A stretch of 64,000 bases of DNA from DATILI01 sp035476635 (GTDB taxonomy: Bacteria; Pseudomonadota; Gammaproteobacteria; Burkholderiales; Burkholderiaceae_C), in NCBI GenBank assembly GCA_035476635.1, contig DATILI010000249.1, positions 24,929-88,928 on the forward strand. The letters are read 5' to 3'. The notes beneath the pieces are model-generated. The model did not search any database and was not told where the DNA came from. It was given only the letters and a program-made list of their open reading frames with translations. The position numbers and the translations under genes were made by a program. Each line of letters opens with the position of its first letter. The first letter of the stretch is position 1. Shown here one piece after another: positions 9,163 through 17,610 of the stretch.

Positions 9163-10295
9163 ATAGGCCGCTGAAAGACATCACCGTCATTGAGATGGCC
9201 GGGCTCGGCCCCGGGCCCTGCGCGGCTACATTGCTCGCTGATGCTGGCGCTACGGTAATTCGGATCGAGGGTGGGCAGAAATCCGCTCTCCACAGCCCAA
9301 TCGATGAATTTAAGGATCCGTACTCGCGTGGCAGGAGGGTCATCACGCTCGACTTGAAGCAGGCCCAAGGGATCGAGGCGGTGCTTCGCCTCGTCGATCG
9401 TGCTGATGCGCTCATCGAGGGGTATCGGCCAGGCGTCATGGAGCGCTTAGGGCTCGGGCCAGACGTGTGCCTCGCACGCCGGCCGAGCCTGGTATATGGC
9501 CGGATCAGTGGTTGGGGCCAGGTTGGCCCCTTGGCACACGCAGCCGGGCACGACATCAACTACATCGCCATTGCAGGTGTTCTACATGCAATTGGAACGG
9601 CGGAAACGCCCGTGGTGCCGCTGAACCTTGTAGGCGATCTTGGCGGCGGAGGGGCAATACTTGCCTTCGGCATCTCGAGTGCTCTGCTTCAGGCAGCGCG
9701 GACGGGCTGTGGAGAAGTGATTGACGTGGCAATGACTGACTGCGCTGCGTTTCTCATGGCACCTTTCTTTGCGCGACTTGCAGCGGGCACGTGGCTCGAC
9801 GAGCGGGCGGCGAACATTGGCGACGGCGGTGCGCCGCACTACGGCGTCTATCGATGCAAAGATGGCGGGTTCGTCGCAATTGGTCCACTCGAGTCCAAGT
9901 TCTGGGAGGTATTCTTGAAACTGATCGGCCTCGAAGGTGACCACGAAATGGCACAGCGCCGTAACCCCGAGCAATGGCCATCACTGCGCCGCCGTCTGCA
10001 GGACCGCTTTGCCACCCGAACTCGCGACGAATGGTCCAAGCTCTTTGAAGGAACAGATGCTTGCGTGCAGCCCGTGCTGACCATGCGAGAGGCGATAGCT
10101 CACCCTCACAACATAGCGCGTGAAACGTTCGTCACCGAAAGCGAGGCGCGAGTTCCCGGGCCCGTGCCGAGATTCGGAGCCGAAAAAACTTTGGTTCCGT
10201 CGCCTCCTGTCCATTCGACGCAGGAAATTCTGCTGGAGGTCGGATTCTCGCGCAACGAAGTTGCCGAGATGCTGCGCTTGGGCGTGGCCGGTTGA
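9159..10295 (+). CDS. CaiB/BaiF (class III) CoA-transferase
   Basis: 378 residues. N-terminal EMAGLGPGPCAATLLADAGA and VIRIEGG, then LDLKQAQG and GYRPGVMERLGLGPD are diagnostic of the CaiB/BaiF family. The segment EVIDVAMTDCAAFL has the Asp position that forms the aspartyl-CoA anhydride in class III transferases. The C-terminus (DACVQPVLTMREAIAHPHN) resembles alpha-methylacyl-CoA racemase members, so racemase activity is an alternative. Coupled to the upstream acyl-CoA dehydrogenase. Confidence 0.87.
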   Translation: MNRPLKDITVIEMAGLGPGPCAATLLADAGATVIRIEGGQKSALHSPIDEFKDPYSRGRRVITLDLKQAQGIEAVLRLVDRADALIEGYRPGVMERLGLGPDVCLARRPSLVYGRISGWGQVGPLAHAAGHDINYIAIAGVLHAIGTAETPVVPLNLVGDLGGGGAILAFGISSALLQAARTGCGEVIDVAMTDCAAFLMAPFFARLAAGTWLDERAANIGDGGAPHYGVYRCKDGGFVAIGPLESKFWEVFLKLIGLEGDHEMAQRRNPEQWPSLRRRLQDRFATRTRDEWSKLFEGTDACVQPVLTMREAIAHPHNIARETFVTESEARVPGPVPRFGAEKTLVPSPPVHSTQEILLEVGFSRNEVAEMLRLGVAG

Positions 10296-10352
10296 GTTCT
10301 CTACACCTTGGCTTGACGCTGAAAACATCTCTATCCACACATGGGAAATAGC

Positions 10353-11153
10353 ATGACAACTTCCGATCCAAACATTCTCAGCCTTGAGGGAAAAGTCGCA
10401 CTCGTCACCGGGGCAGGGCAAGGCGTGGGCGAAGCTATCAGCCGCCTGTTTGCGGCACACCACGCCAAAGTAATTGTCAATGACTTCTTTGCCGAACGCG
10501 CCAAGAGCGTTGCAGATGCCATTGTCAGCTCGGGCGGTAGCGCAATTCCTATTCAGGCTGACGTGACCGATGCAGCTGGCGTGCGACGGATGGTAGAGCA
10601 GGCGGCGGCCCACTATGGCTCTATCGACATTCTTGTGAACAACGCCGGGAACTTCGGCGCAACCCCCAGCGAAGACGTGCAGAAACCTTTTTGGGAACAC
10701 GGAAGAGAGGCGTGGGGTGGCGTCATAGATGTCAACCTGTTTGGCGTGATCAACTGCGTGTCCGCATGCATTCCAGCCATGATTGAAAAACGGGGTGGCA
10801 GAGTGATCACCATCGTTTCCGACGCGGCCCGCGTCGGGCAAGCAGGGTTGGAGATCTATTCCGCCGCGAAGGCCGGATCGGCGGGATTCATGCGTGCAAT
10901 TGCCCACACGCTCGGCCGCCATCAAGTGACAGCCAACACCGTTTCGATCTCCGCTACGTCAACCCCCGCTCTGGAGGAACGGTTCTCCCAGGATCCGGAA
11001 CGCAAGAAGAAGATTCTGGAGCGTTACATCATTCGCCGCCTCGGTCAGCCAAGCGACGTCGCCAACATGGTCCTGTTTCTCGCCTCCGACGCGAGTTCCT
11101 GGATCACCGGCCAAACCTATCCCGTCAACGGCGGATACACCCTGTCAGTTTGA
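10353..11153 (+). CDS. SDR family oxidoreductase
   Basis: About 266 residues. The cofactor motif TGAGQGVG, then NNAG, and the catalytic YSAAK with the preceding Ser in TIVSDAARVG identify a classical short-chain dehydrogenase. By context it may oxidise a 3-hydroxyacyl-CoA. I prefer ATG 10353 because GGGAA lies at suitable distance before it; ATG 10341 adds four residues. It follows the CoA-transferase and is 4 nt from the hydratase. Confidence 0.87.
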   Translation: MTTSDPNILSLEGKVALVTGAGQGVGEAISRLFAAHHAKVIVNDFFAERAKSVADAIVSSGGSAIPIQADVTDAAGVRRMVEQAAAHYGSIDILVNNAGNFGATPSEDVQKPFWEHGREAWGGVIDVNLFGVINCVSACIPAMIEKRGGRVITIVSDAARVGQAGLEIYSAAKAGSAGFMRAIAHTLGRHQVTANTVSISATSTPALEERFSQDPERKKKILERYIIRRLGQPSDVANMVLFLASDASSWITGQTYPVNGGYTLSV

Positions 11154-11157
11154 ATGT

Positions 11158-11928
11158 ATGGATAACAAAACTCAAGTTTGCGCAGAGCGCCACGGCGCCA
11201 CACTGGTCATTTCCATAGATCGCCCGCAACTCAAGAATGCCATGGGGACGCAGGCCTCCGAGGAGATGACCGCCGCACTCGATTTGCTCGACCAAGACCC
11301 GGCACTGACGATCGGCATCATTACCGGCAATGGCGGAAATTTCTGTACAGGTGCCGACCTGAAGGCTGCTGCGCGCGGAGAACGCCCCCTCACCGCGAGC
11401 CGCGGTGGGTTTGGAATCGTTCAAAAGCCGCCGCGCAAACCGCTGATTGCGGCAGTAGAGGGCTATGCAATTGGTGGCGGATTGGAAATTTGTCTCGCCT
11501 GCGATCTTGTCGTCGCAGCGCGGGATGCCAAGTTTGGCTTGCCTGAGGTCCGCAGCGGCGTCATGGCAATTGGTGGCGGCCTTTTCCGCTTGCCCAAACG
11601 GGTCCCGCGCGCCTTTGCCATGGAGGTCATCCTGGGTGGACAGTTCTACGACGCCTCCACCTTTCATCAGCATGGGGTAGTGAATCGGCTCACCGAGCCT
11701 GGGCAGGCATTGCAGGAGGCGACGAAGTGGGCGACCGCACTTCTGGACAACGCCCCATTGGCAATGCTTTGCAGCAAAGAGATCGTCGATCTCAGTGCTC
11801 AACTTCCTGACGAAGAGGCTTGGCGACGTCAGGAACCCATAGTAAGACGCGTGCTTGAATCCCGGGACAGAGCCGAAGGGCTTGCGGCATTCGCCGAAAA
11901 GCGAAAGCCACGCTGGTCGGGGCAGTAG
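11158..11928 (+). CDS. Enoyl-CoA hydratase/isomerase family protein
   Basis: 256 residues, crotonase fold. Visible: RPQLKNAMG, NGGNFCTGADLKAA (CoA-binding, oxyanion hole), EGYAIGGGLEICLACDLVVA and KFGLPEVRSGVMAIGGG, where the Glu of LPE is the first catalytic acid position; the second acid position is not obviously conserved. It would hydrate or isomerise an enoyl-CoA in the cytoplasm, in the same run as the SDR and the acyl-CoA dehydrogenases. Confidence 0.88.
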   Translation: MDNKTQVCAERHGATLVISIDRPQLKNAMGTQASEEMTAALDLLDQDPALTIGIITGNGGNFCTGADLKAAARGERPLTASRGGFGIVQKPPRKPLIAAVEGYAIGGGLEICLACDLVVAARDAKFGLPEVRSGVMAIGGGLFRLPKRVPRAFAMEVILGGQFYDASTFHQHGVVNRLTEPGQALQEATKWATALLDNAPLAMLCSKEIVDLSAQLPDEEAWRRQEPIVRRVLESRDRAEGLAAFAEKRKPRWSGQ

Positions 11929-11948
11929 CATTCAACGCTGGAGCTTGT

Positions 11949-12377
11949 ATGTTGACTCTATTGAAACCGGCGTTGTACGGCAGATCCGACGACGAAGCGT
12001 CGCGGTCCGCGTACCTCAAGGGCGGGCGTTGCAAATGTGGCTACGTCTTCTTTCCGTGGCAGTCCCTTGGCTGCGAGCGCTGCGGCGATGTGGAGTCGCT
12101 GCAAGCCATCAATCTTGCTGGCAAAGGAAGCGTGCTTTCAAGCGTGACGGTGCACCTCCATGCAACAAATGACCGGCCAACGCCATTTGTGATTGCGGCG
12201 GTCCGTCTGGCTGACGGTCCGGTAGTGCGCACATTGTTGGCCGAGCGATCCGGCGCCGCCCCACGAACCCTGCCTCCTGGGCATGCAGTCGTCGCTGAAC
12301 TCTTTGAGGTCTCCCACCCGGGAGATCCTGCGGTAACTGTCTTGGATCTGCGCTTTGTCGCCGTGGACGAACAGTAA
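11949..12377 (+). CDS. Zn-ribbon / OB-fold protein (DUF35)
   Basis: 142 residues. The N-terminal rubredoxin-like zinc ribbon is intact, with Cys28, Cys30, Cys42 and Cys45 (RCKCGYVFFPWQSLGCERCG). The C-terminal half, from about residue 60, has the OB-fold strand pattern with VVRTLLAERSG and PPGHAVVAELFE. Such proteins form complexes with thiolase-like enzymes (for example ChsH2 with Ltp2 in steroid side-chain cleavage), and the next gene encodes exactly such a partner 8 nt downstream. Confidence 0.85.
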   Translation: MLTLLKPALYGRSDDEASRSAYLKGGRCKCGYVFFPWQSLGCERCGDVESLQAINLAGKGSVLSSVTVHLHATNDRPTPFVIAAVRLADGPVVRTLLAERSGAAPRTLPPGHAVVAELFEVSHPGDPAVTVLDLRFVAVDEQ

Positions 12378-12385
12378 GGTATTTT

Positions 12386-13540
12386 ATGAACGTGCCTCTA
12401 ATGAACTTTCGCCCGGTTTACGTAATCGGCGTCGGTTTTCACCGCTACCAGGCGCTCAGCGCGACTCCTTATGTGACCTTGGGATTGACCGCGGCACGCG
12501 AAGCGCTCGCCGATGCCGGGTTGCCCTGGGAGAATGTGGACTCGGCTTTCGTCGCGACTGCGCTGCTACCGATGGCGTCGGGGCGACCGATGTTGCGTCA
12601 TCTCGGCGCAACCGGCATTCCCATTGTGCACATCGAGAACGCTTCGGCGTCCGGTTCCGCCGCCTTCAGAGCTGCAGTGCTGGAAGTCGCCAGCGGCGTA
12701 AGCGACGTTTCCATGGCCATCGGTGTGGACAAGCCGGACCTCGTTCGGCAAACTTTGCGAGCGGAGGCAATCAGCGGTCTGGAAAACCTGGCCAACGACG
12801 CCATCGTTCCATTTACCAGTTTTGCTCTGCGTGCAGAGGCGTACGCTCGGGCAGCGAACTGCCACGTGGCCGACATTGCGCTTGTAGCTGTCAAGAACCT
12901 GAGGAACGCCGCGAAAAATCCCTACGCCCAGCGCCAGACTGAACGCACGCTCGAAGAAGTGCTGGCCGGCAAGCCTGTGGCAGGGATCTTTACGAAGCTG
13001 CAATGCACTCCGGTCGGCGAAGGCGGCGCCGCCGTGATTGTTGCTTCAGAACAAGCGATCAAGAAAATTCCGGGAGTGGTGCGTCCGGTTCAGGTTCTGA
13101 GCTCGGCTGCGTCTAGCCAACGAGCCAGTGGCGATCCTGCTCGTCACGACGTCGAATTGACACAGGTCACAGTAAAGAAAGCGCTGGACCAAGCGGGTGT
13201 GAACGTACGGAATCTCGATGTCATCGAGGTCCACGATGCTTTCACCATCGAGGAAATCGAGTATCTCGAAGCGATCGACTATTGCGCTCCTGGTCACGCG
13301 ATTCCGATGCTGAAGGAGGGCGCTTTCGATATTGGAGGGCGTTCTGCTGTCAGTCCGTCCGGAGGGCTGATCGGAATGGGGCATCCCATCGGGCCTACGG
13401 GTATTGGCCAGATCGGCGAGATCGTGCGGCAGTTGCGGCACGAAGCCGGGGCACGCCAGCAACCGAACGCTCAATTGGGCATGGCCCACATGGTCGGGCT
13501 CGGTGCTGTCTGCTACGCGCACGTGCTGCGCAGACCCTGA
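12386..13540 (+). CDS. Thiolase-fold (Ltp / acetyl-CoA acetyltransferase-like) protein, Cys-to-Ser
   Basis: 384 residues. The thiolase family is clear from the overall pattern and from GGLIGMGHPIGPTG, where the catalytic His is kept. At the nucleophile position, however, the motif reads NASASGS: Ser87 (codon TCG at 12644-12646) replaces the usual Cys of NACASGS. Together with the DUF35 partner next door, this suggests an Ltp-type (retro-aldolase or non-thiolytic) role rather than classical thiolysis. GTAAGG precedes the ATG at a good distance. Confidence 0.8.
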   Translation: MNVPLMNFRPVYVIGVGFHRYQALSATPYVTLGLTAAREALADAGLPWENVDSAFVATALLPMASGRPMLRHLGATGIPIVHIENASASGSAAFRAAVLEVASGVSDVSMAIGVDKPDLVRQTLRAEAISGLENLANDAIVPFTSFALRAEAYARAANCHVADIALVAVKNLRNAAKNPYAQRQTERTLEEVLAGKPVAGIFTKLQCTPVGEGGAAVIVASEQAIKKIPGVVRPVQVLSSAASSQRASGDPARHDVELTQVTVKKALDQAGVNVRNLDVIEVHDAFTIEEIEYLEAIDYCAPGHAIPMLKEGAFDIGGRSAVSPSGGLIGMGHPIGPTGIGQIGEIVRQLRHEAGARQQPNAQLGMAHMVGLGAVCYAHVLRRP

Positions 13541-13555
13541 GAGCGAGACTACGCC

Positions 13556-14713
13556 ATGGCGCTCGACTCTACTTCATTTGAAATTCTGCTGGCTTCGGTT
13601 CAACGGTTCATTCGGGAACAGTTGATCCCGAATGAAAACCATATCGAGGAGTTCGACGAAGTCCCCACCCACCTGGTTTCGGCAATGAAAGAGCTGGGCC
13701 TCTTCGGCCTATCCATACCTGAAGAGTATGGTGGCAGCGGACTTTCAATGGCGCAGGAGTGTCGTGTGATTCGAGAGTTCGGTCAAACAGCTGCCGCGTT
13801 TCGATCCGTGTTTTCGACAAACGTGGGCATAGGTTCCCAGGGAATACTGATTGACGGAACCAGCGAGCAGAAGGCCGAGTATCTCCCCCGTGTCGCCAGC
13901 GGTGACTTGGTGATGTCTTTTGCTCTTACGGAACCGGATGCTGGTTCGGACCCCAGCGCGCTTCGCACACGCGCGGATTGGGACGGCACTCATTTCGTGA
14001 TCAACGGCAGGAAGCGTTTCATTTCAAACGCACCGAGGGCGGGCGCATTCACACTCATGGCCCGTACCGGACAAGCGGGGGCGAACGGGATTTCTGCGTT
14101 TGTCGTTCCGGCCGATCTGCCTGGAATCAGCCTTGGCAAGGTTGACAAGAAGATGGGACAAAAGGGTACCCAAACCTGTGATGTGGTCTTCGACGGTGTG
14201 CGAGTGCCTGCGGGCAATATCATCGGTGGTATTCCCGGTCAAGGTTTCCGGACCGCGATGAAAGTTCTCGATCGAGGACGTTTGCATATCGCAGCAGTCT
14301 CCTGTGGAATGGCGCGCAGGGTCCTGAACGAATCACGCCGGTATGCAGCGGAGCGCAAGCAGTTTGGTCAGCGGATTGGTGACTTTCAACTGATCCAGGC
14401 CATGCTCGCCGACAGTCAGGCTGAACTCTATGCCGGCTGGTCAATGGTGCAGGACTGTGCGTCGCGCTACGACGGCCGCAACCCAAGTGTCCCCGACGCA
14501 AAGATCACGATGCTCGCGTCCTGCTGCAAGATGTTTTGTACTGAAATGGTCGGCCGCGTAGTCGACCGAGGCGTGCAGATTCATGGGGGTGCGGGTTACA
14601 TGAATGAGTGCGTCGTAGAGCGGTTCTTCCGTGACGCGAGGCTGCTACGGCTGTACGAAGGCACAACGCAAATTCAGCAAATCATTATCGGGCGGCATCT
14701 GGTGAACGCCTGA
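13556..14713 (+). CDS. Acyl-CoA dehydrogenase
   Basis: 385 residues with the complete family pattern: LGLFGLSIPEEYGGSGLS, FALTEPDAGSDPSALRT near residue 125, FVINGRKRFISNA, YAAERKQFGQRIGDFQ and the C-terminal LYEGTTQIQQIIIGRHL, which includes the Glu catalytic base. It oxidises acyl-CoA to 2-enoyl-CoA with FAD, passing electrons to ETF. It stands 15 nt after the thiolase-like gene and 26 nt before the ligase, so it belongs to one operon. Confidence 0.93.
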   Translation: MALDSTSFEILLASVQRFIREQLIPNENHIEEFDEVPTHLVSAMKELGLFGLSIPEEYGGSGLSMAQECRVIREFGQTAAAFRSVFSTNVGIGSQGILIDGTSEQKAEYLPRVASGDLVMSFALTEPDAGSDPSALRTRADWDGTHFVINGRKRFISNAPRAGAFTLMARTGQAGANGISAFVVPADLPGISLGKVDKKMGQKGTQTCDVVFDGVRVPAGNIIGGIPGQGFRTAMKVLDRGRLHIAAVSCGMARRVLNESRRYAAERKQFGQRIGDFQLIQAMLADSQAELYAGWSMVQDCASRYDGRNPSVPDAKITMLASCCKMFCTEMVGRVVDRGVQIHGGAGYMNECVVERFFRDARLLRLYEGTTQIQQIIIGRHLVNA

Positions 14714-14739
14714 CTCACGCATCCTCAAAAGGAATTTCA

Positions 14740-16296
14740 ATGAACGAGCCTTCTGCCCGTCCTGCTCCGGAGACGCCGGAATACTGGGCGATATCGCAAC
14801 CTGACGCAACTGCGGTCATTGAAGCAGAGAAAAAACTGTCCTATGCCGAGCTGAACGTACGCGCCAATCGATTGGCAGCGGCTTTCAAGAATTACGGAGT
14901 ACGAACCGGGGACATCGTCGCAGTTCGCAGCCAGATTCGATTGGAATGGCCGGTGATTTCGCTGGCGCTCGCCAAATTGGAATGCCAGATGCTGGCGCTC
15001 AACTGGCGTCTTACACCCAAAGAGGTGGCGCGGATCATGACTGATAGTCGACCTGCCGGTCTGGTCTGTGATGACGCTGACTTGCCGAAACTTGCCCTCG
15101 AGGTCGAGCTCTCGAATTTGAAGTTTGCGATTGCGATAGACGGGTCGTCGGCCGGCTTTCAATCGTACGCCAGCATAGTGGCCGAGCAAGACGGCTCGTC
15201 CCCGCCGGCCTTCTTTTCGCGAAAGCCACCACCGCTGATTCTCTTCACTTCTGGCACGACCGGTGAGCCAAAAGGCATTGCCATTCGACCGGATGACAGC
15301 AAGGTCACCCGAGAGTATCTCGCGGACGTTCGAGCAACTCGGCCCCTTGCTCCTGGTGATGTGTGTCTGGTGTCCGTTCCATTGCATCATGCGGCCGGTG
15401 CGACCCAGGTTACGGATGCGCTCAAGTGCGGCGCAATGGCGGTCCTTTTGCGGCGATTTGATCCTCAAGAGACCCTGCGTGTGATCGAGGATCACCGAGT
15501 AACGCAATGGTTCGGCGTTCCTACCATGTATCGGCGGATCGCGGCGCTCGGTGAGGAGATAAAGCGTTACGACCTGACGTCCTTGAAGCAGCTGGGTGTT
15601 GGCGCGGCTCCCGTTGACAGGCCCTTGAAACAGTGGATCCTGGACAACTTGGGGTCATGCCTGCGAGAGGGCTATGGTTCATCCGAGGTTGGCCTTGCAA
15701 CCTCACTGCCTCCAGAGTTTCAGCGGGAAAAGATGAACTCTTGCGGGCGTCCCTTTCGCCATGTCAGCATCTCGATTCGGGACGGTGCCGGACGTTCACT
15801 GCCCACGGCAGAGCACGGGGAAATATGGATCAAGACGCCTGTGGCGATCAGGTCATACCTACACGGGCCAACCTTTGGTTCCGATCTGCTCGATGAACTG
15901 GGCTACTTTTTTACCGGAGATGTTGGCTATCTCGATGATGACGGTTTTCTCTACATCTGCGATCGCGCCAAAGACATGATCATTTCGGGAGGGGTGAATA
16001 TCTATCCGGCGGAGATCGAGGCTGTGCTGAAGGAGCATCCGGCGATTGCCGATTGCGCGGTCATCGGTGTCCCCGACAACGAATTTGGGGAAGCTGTTGC
16101 TGCGTTCTGCGAAATCAGGCCGCAGGTGACGTTCACGCCGGCAGCCCTCCTCGAGTGGTGTGCCAAAGGTTTGGCGAGCTATAAGCGGCCGAAGCAAATA
16201 GAAGTTGTTGAAGAGCTTCCGCGAAACGCCCTGGGCAAGATACTTAAAAGAGAACTTCGGGCGACGCAATGGCGTGACAGGGAGCGCTCGATCTAG
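14740..16296 (+). CDS. AMP-dependent acyl-CoA ligase
   Basis: 518 residues. The motif LFTSGTTGEPKGI lies near residue 168, GYGSSEVGLATSL near 308, YFFTGDVGYLDDDGFLYICDR near 388, GGVNIYPAEIE near 415 and the C-terminal Lys motif NALGKILKREL. This is a complete class I adenylate-forming ligase for a medium-chain, aryl or alicyclic acid. AAAAGGA precedes the ATG. The substrate is not determinable from sequence; it is a different subfamily from the ligase at 1586. Confidence 0.9.
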   Translation: MNEPSARPAPETPEYWAISQPDATAVIEAEKKLSYAELNVRANRLAAAFKNYGVRTGDIVAVRSQIRLEWPVISLALAKLECQMLALNWRLTPKEVARIMTDSRPAGLVCDDADLPKLALEVELSNLKFAIAIDGSSAGFQSYASIVAEQDGSSPPAFFSRKPPPLILFTSGTTGEPKGIAIRPDDSKVTREYLADVRATRPLAPGDVCLVSVPLHHAAGATQVTDALKCGAMAVLLRRFDPQETLRVIEDHRVTQWFGVPTMYRRIAALGEEIKRYDLTSLKQLGVGAAPVDRPLKQWILDNLGSCLREGYGSSEVGLATSLPPEFQREKMNSCGRPFRHVSISIRDGAGRSLPTAEHGEIWIKTPVAIRSYLHGPTFGSDLLDELGYFFTGDVGYLDDDGFLYICDRAKDMIISGGVNIYPAEIEAVLKEHPAIADCAVIGVPDNEFGEAVAAFCEIRPQVTFTPAALLEWCAKGLASYKRPKQIEVVEELPRNALGKILKRELRATQWRDRERSI

Positions 16297-16310
16297 CTGA
16301 ACTGAAGATC

Positions 16311-17321
16311 ATGGAACGGCTTTTGTCTTCGTCTTCGGGATTGACCGGGCCATGGCCCTGGTCGCGATTGAAAATTCCGGTCATTGCCGCGCCGATGCTG
16401 CGCGTCAGTGGGCCGGAGCTCGTCGTCGCCGCCTGCGCAAGCGGCATCATCGGTGCGTTCCCTACCGCCAATGCGCGTAGCACTGATGAACTCGACCAAT
16501 GGCTGCTTGCGGCGCAGTCGTCCCTCAGCCGCCAACATGACGCGGGTGAAGCTGTGGGGATCGTCTGTCCCAATCTCATCATTCGGCACCCCAGATTAAT
16601 CGACGATTTGGCATGCGTTGTGCGCCACCGCGTCAGTATGGTGATTACCAGTGTGGGCTCGCCTGCACCGGTCATCTCGCCTCTTCATGACGTAGGCTGC
16701 CTGGTTTTTGCCGATGTCGCGTCCATCGCGCATGCAGAAAAGGCATTGCGGGCGGGGGCAGACGGGCTGGTGCTGCTTTGTGCCGGGGCGGGTGGACAGA
16801 CCGGCTGGGCCAATGGAATGGCGTTCGCACGAGCAGTTCGAGGATTCTTCGATGGCCCACTGGTCCTTGCCGGCGGCATATCTGACGGCCAAGCGCTTTG
16901 GGCCGCACGTGCGCTGGGTTGTGACTTGGCCTACATGGGCACCAAGTTCATCGCTACGGTAGAGAGTCGCGCATCCAAGGATTACAAGAGGATGCTCGTT
17001 GCCAGTACCTTGGATGACGTAGTTCTTACGCGAGCCTTCACGGGCTTGGACGCCAACATGCTTCGTCCTTCAATCGAAGCGGCTGGGCTTGATCCCACGC
17101 AACTCGAGGAGCAAGTGACCAGAGAAACAGCAAGTGCCCGATTTGGTAGCAATCAAGGCAGCAGCGCTCCAAAGCGTTGGACTGACATATGGAGCGCGGG
17201 TCACAGTGTTGCCGGCGTTACGCGCCTCCAAACCGTTGCGTCATTGGTTGAGGCCACGAGCCGTGAATTCCGCCTGGCACGGGAACGCTGTTTCGCTGAG
17301 CTGCTCGCTGAGCGCGGTTGA
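16311..17321 (+). CDS. Nitronate monooxygenase family (2-nitropropane dioxygenase-like) protein
   Basis: 336 residues, FMN-binding TIM barrel. The start PVIAAPMLRVSGPELVVAAC, VLLCAGAGGQTGW (near residue 150) and the phosphate-binding segment PLVLAGGISDGQALWAARAL with YMGTKFIAT are typical of the NMO/FabK superfamily. Members found inside acyl-CoA catabolic clusters may act as enoyl-CoA or other reductases rather than on nitronates (inference). It is the last gene of the bracketed block. Confidence 0.82.
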   Translation: MERLLSSSSGLTGPWPWSRLKIPVIAAPMLRVSGPELVVAACASGIIGAFPTANARSTDELDQWLLAAQSSLSRQHDAGEAVGIVCPNLIIRHPRLIDDLACVVRHRVSMVITSVGSPAPVISPLHDVGCLVFADVASIAHAEKALRAGADGLVLLCAGAGGQTGWANGMAFARAVRGFFDGPLVLAGGISDGQALWAARALGCDLAYMGTKFIATVESRASKDYKRMLVASTLDDVVLTRAFTGLDANMLRPSIEAAGLDPTQLEEQVTRETASARFGSNQGSSAPKRWTDIWSAGHSVAGVTRLQTVASLVEATSREFRLARERCFAELLAERG

Positions 17322-17357
17322 AGCTCGCGCGTGGTCATGCCGGCGTGTGATCGCAGA

Positions 17358-17402
17358 CCTCGCGAGTTTGTATTGGACTGGTGTGCCGCAATGGCCGACC
17401 AT
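17358..17402 (+). promoter_or_regulatory. Shared promoter-like element, copy 1
   Basis: CCTC (17358-17361), nine bases, TATTGGAC (17371-17378), eighteen bases, GACCAT (17397-17402). The same three blocks at identical spacing occur at 22853-22897 and 31045-31089. It lies in the gap after the nitronate monooxygenase-like gene and upstream of the ligase/acyl-CoA dehydrogenase unit. TTGGAC and GACCAT could be -35 and -10 boxes, or half-sites of an activator. Confidence 0.6.
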
Positions 17403-17442
17403 CTACCACATCACAAAAACTCACGCACCGCGAATCTTTCTC

Positions 17443-17460
17443 ATCGCACGTTCGTGCGAT
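17443..17460. promoter_or_regulatory. 18-bp palindromic operator candidate, copy 1
   Basis: ATCGCACGTTCGTGCGAT: perfect 8-bp arms around TT. The inner 16 bases recur exactly at 39665-39680, and both copies are followed 8-10 nt later by a CCT(T)AAA segment that could be a -10 box. The symmetry and size suit a TetR-type dimer; a TetR gene lies at 20308-20946, but the pairing is inference. Confidence 0.6.
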
Positions 17461-17522
17461 TGAGCCTTAAAGTGCGTCCAACACATTCGGGCGCACCCGA
17501 GCGAGCCTGAGAAGGAGACCCC

Positions 17523-17603
17523 ATGCAAGACATCCTCGTCGAGAGCTGTGAGCAGTGGCTCGAAATCTATCCGGCTTTGAGTTGGCCTGAGGGCACGCGA
17601 TGA
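17523..17603 (+). pseudogene. Truncated 26-codon reading frame, probable gene 5' remnant
   Basis: ATG at 17523 follows a strong GAGAAGGAGA site, better than that of the intact ligase downstream. It encodes MQDILVESCEQWLE, resembling the first residues of a larger enzyme (acyl-CoA dehydrogenase-like starts look similar, but this is weak). It then runs into the 27-bp repeat and stops at TGA 17601-17603, overlapping the ligase start. I read it as the 5' end of a gene cut at the repeat junction; it might now act as a leader that couples translation to the ligase. Confidence 0.5.
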
Positions 17604-17610
17604 AGTTCGC
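17584..17610 (+). repeat. Right copy of 27-bp bracketing direct repeat
   Basis: Matches 106-132 except at one base (A for G). It carries the GCC-TGA end of a DUF35 gene, the 9-nt spacer and the first codons (MKFA) of the ligase, which is intact here. The DUF35 body is missing to the left, where the truncated frame from 17523 is joined instead. Confidence 0.85.
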
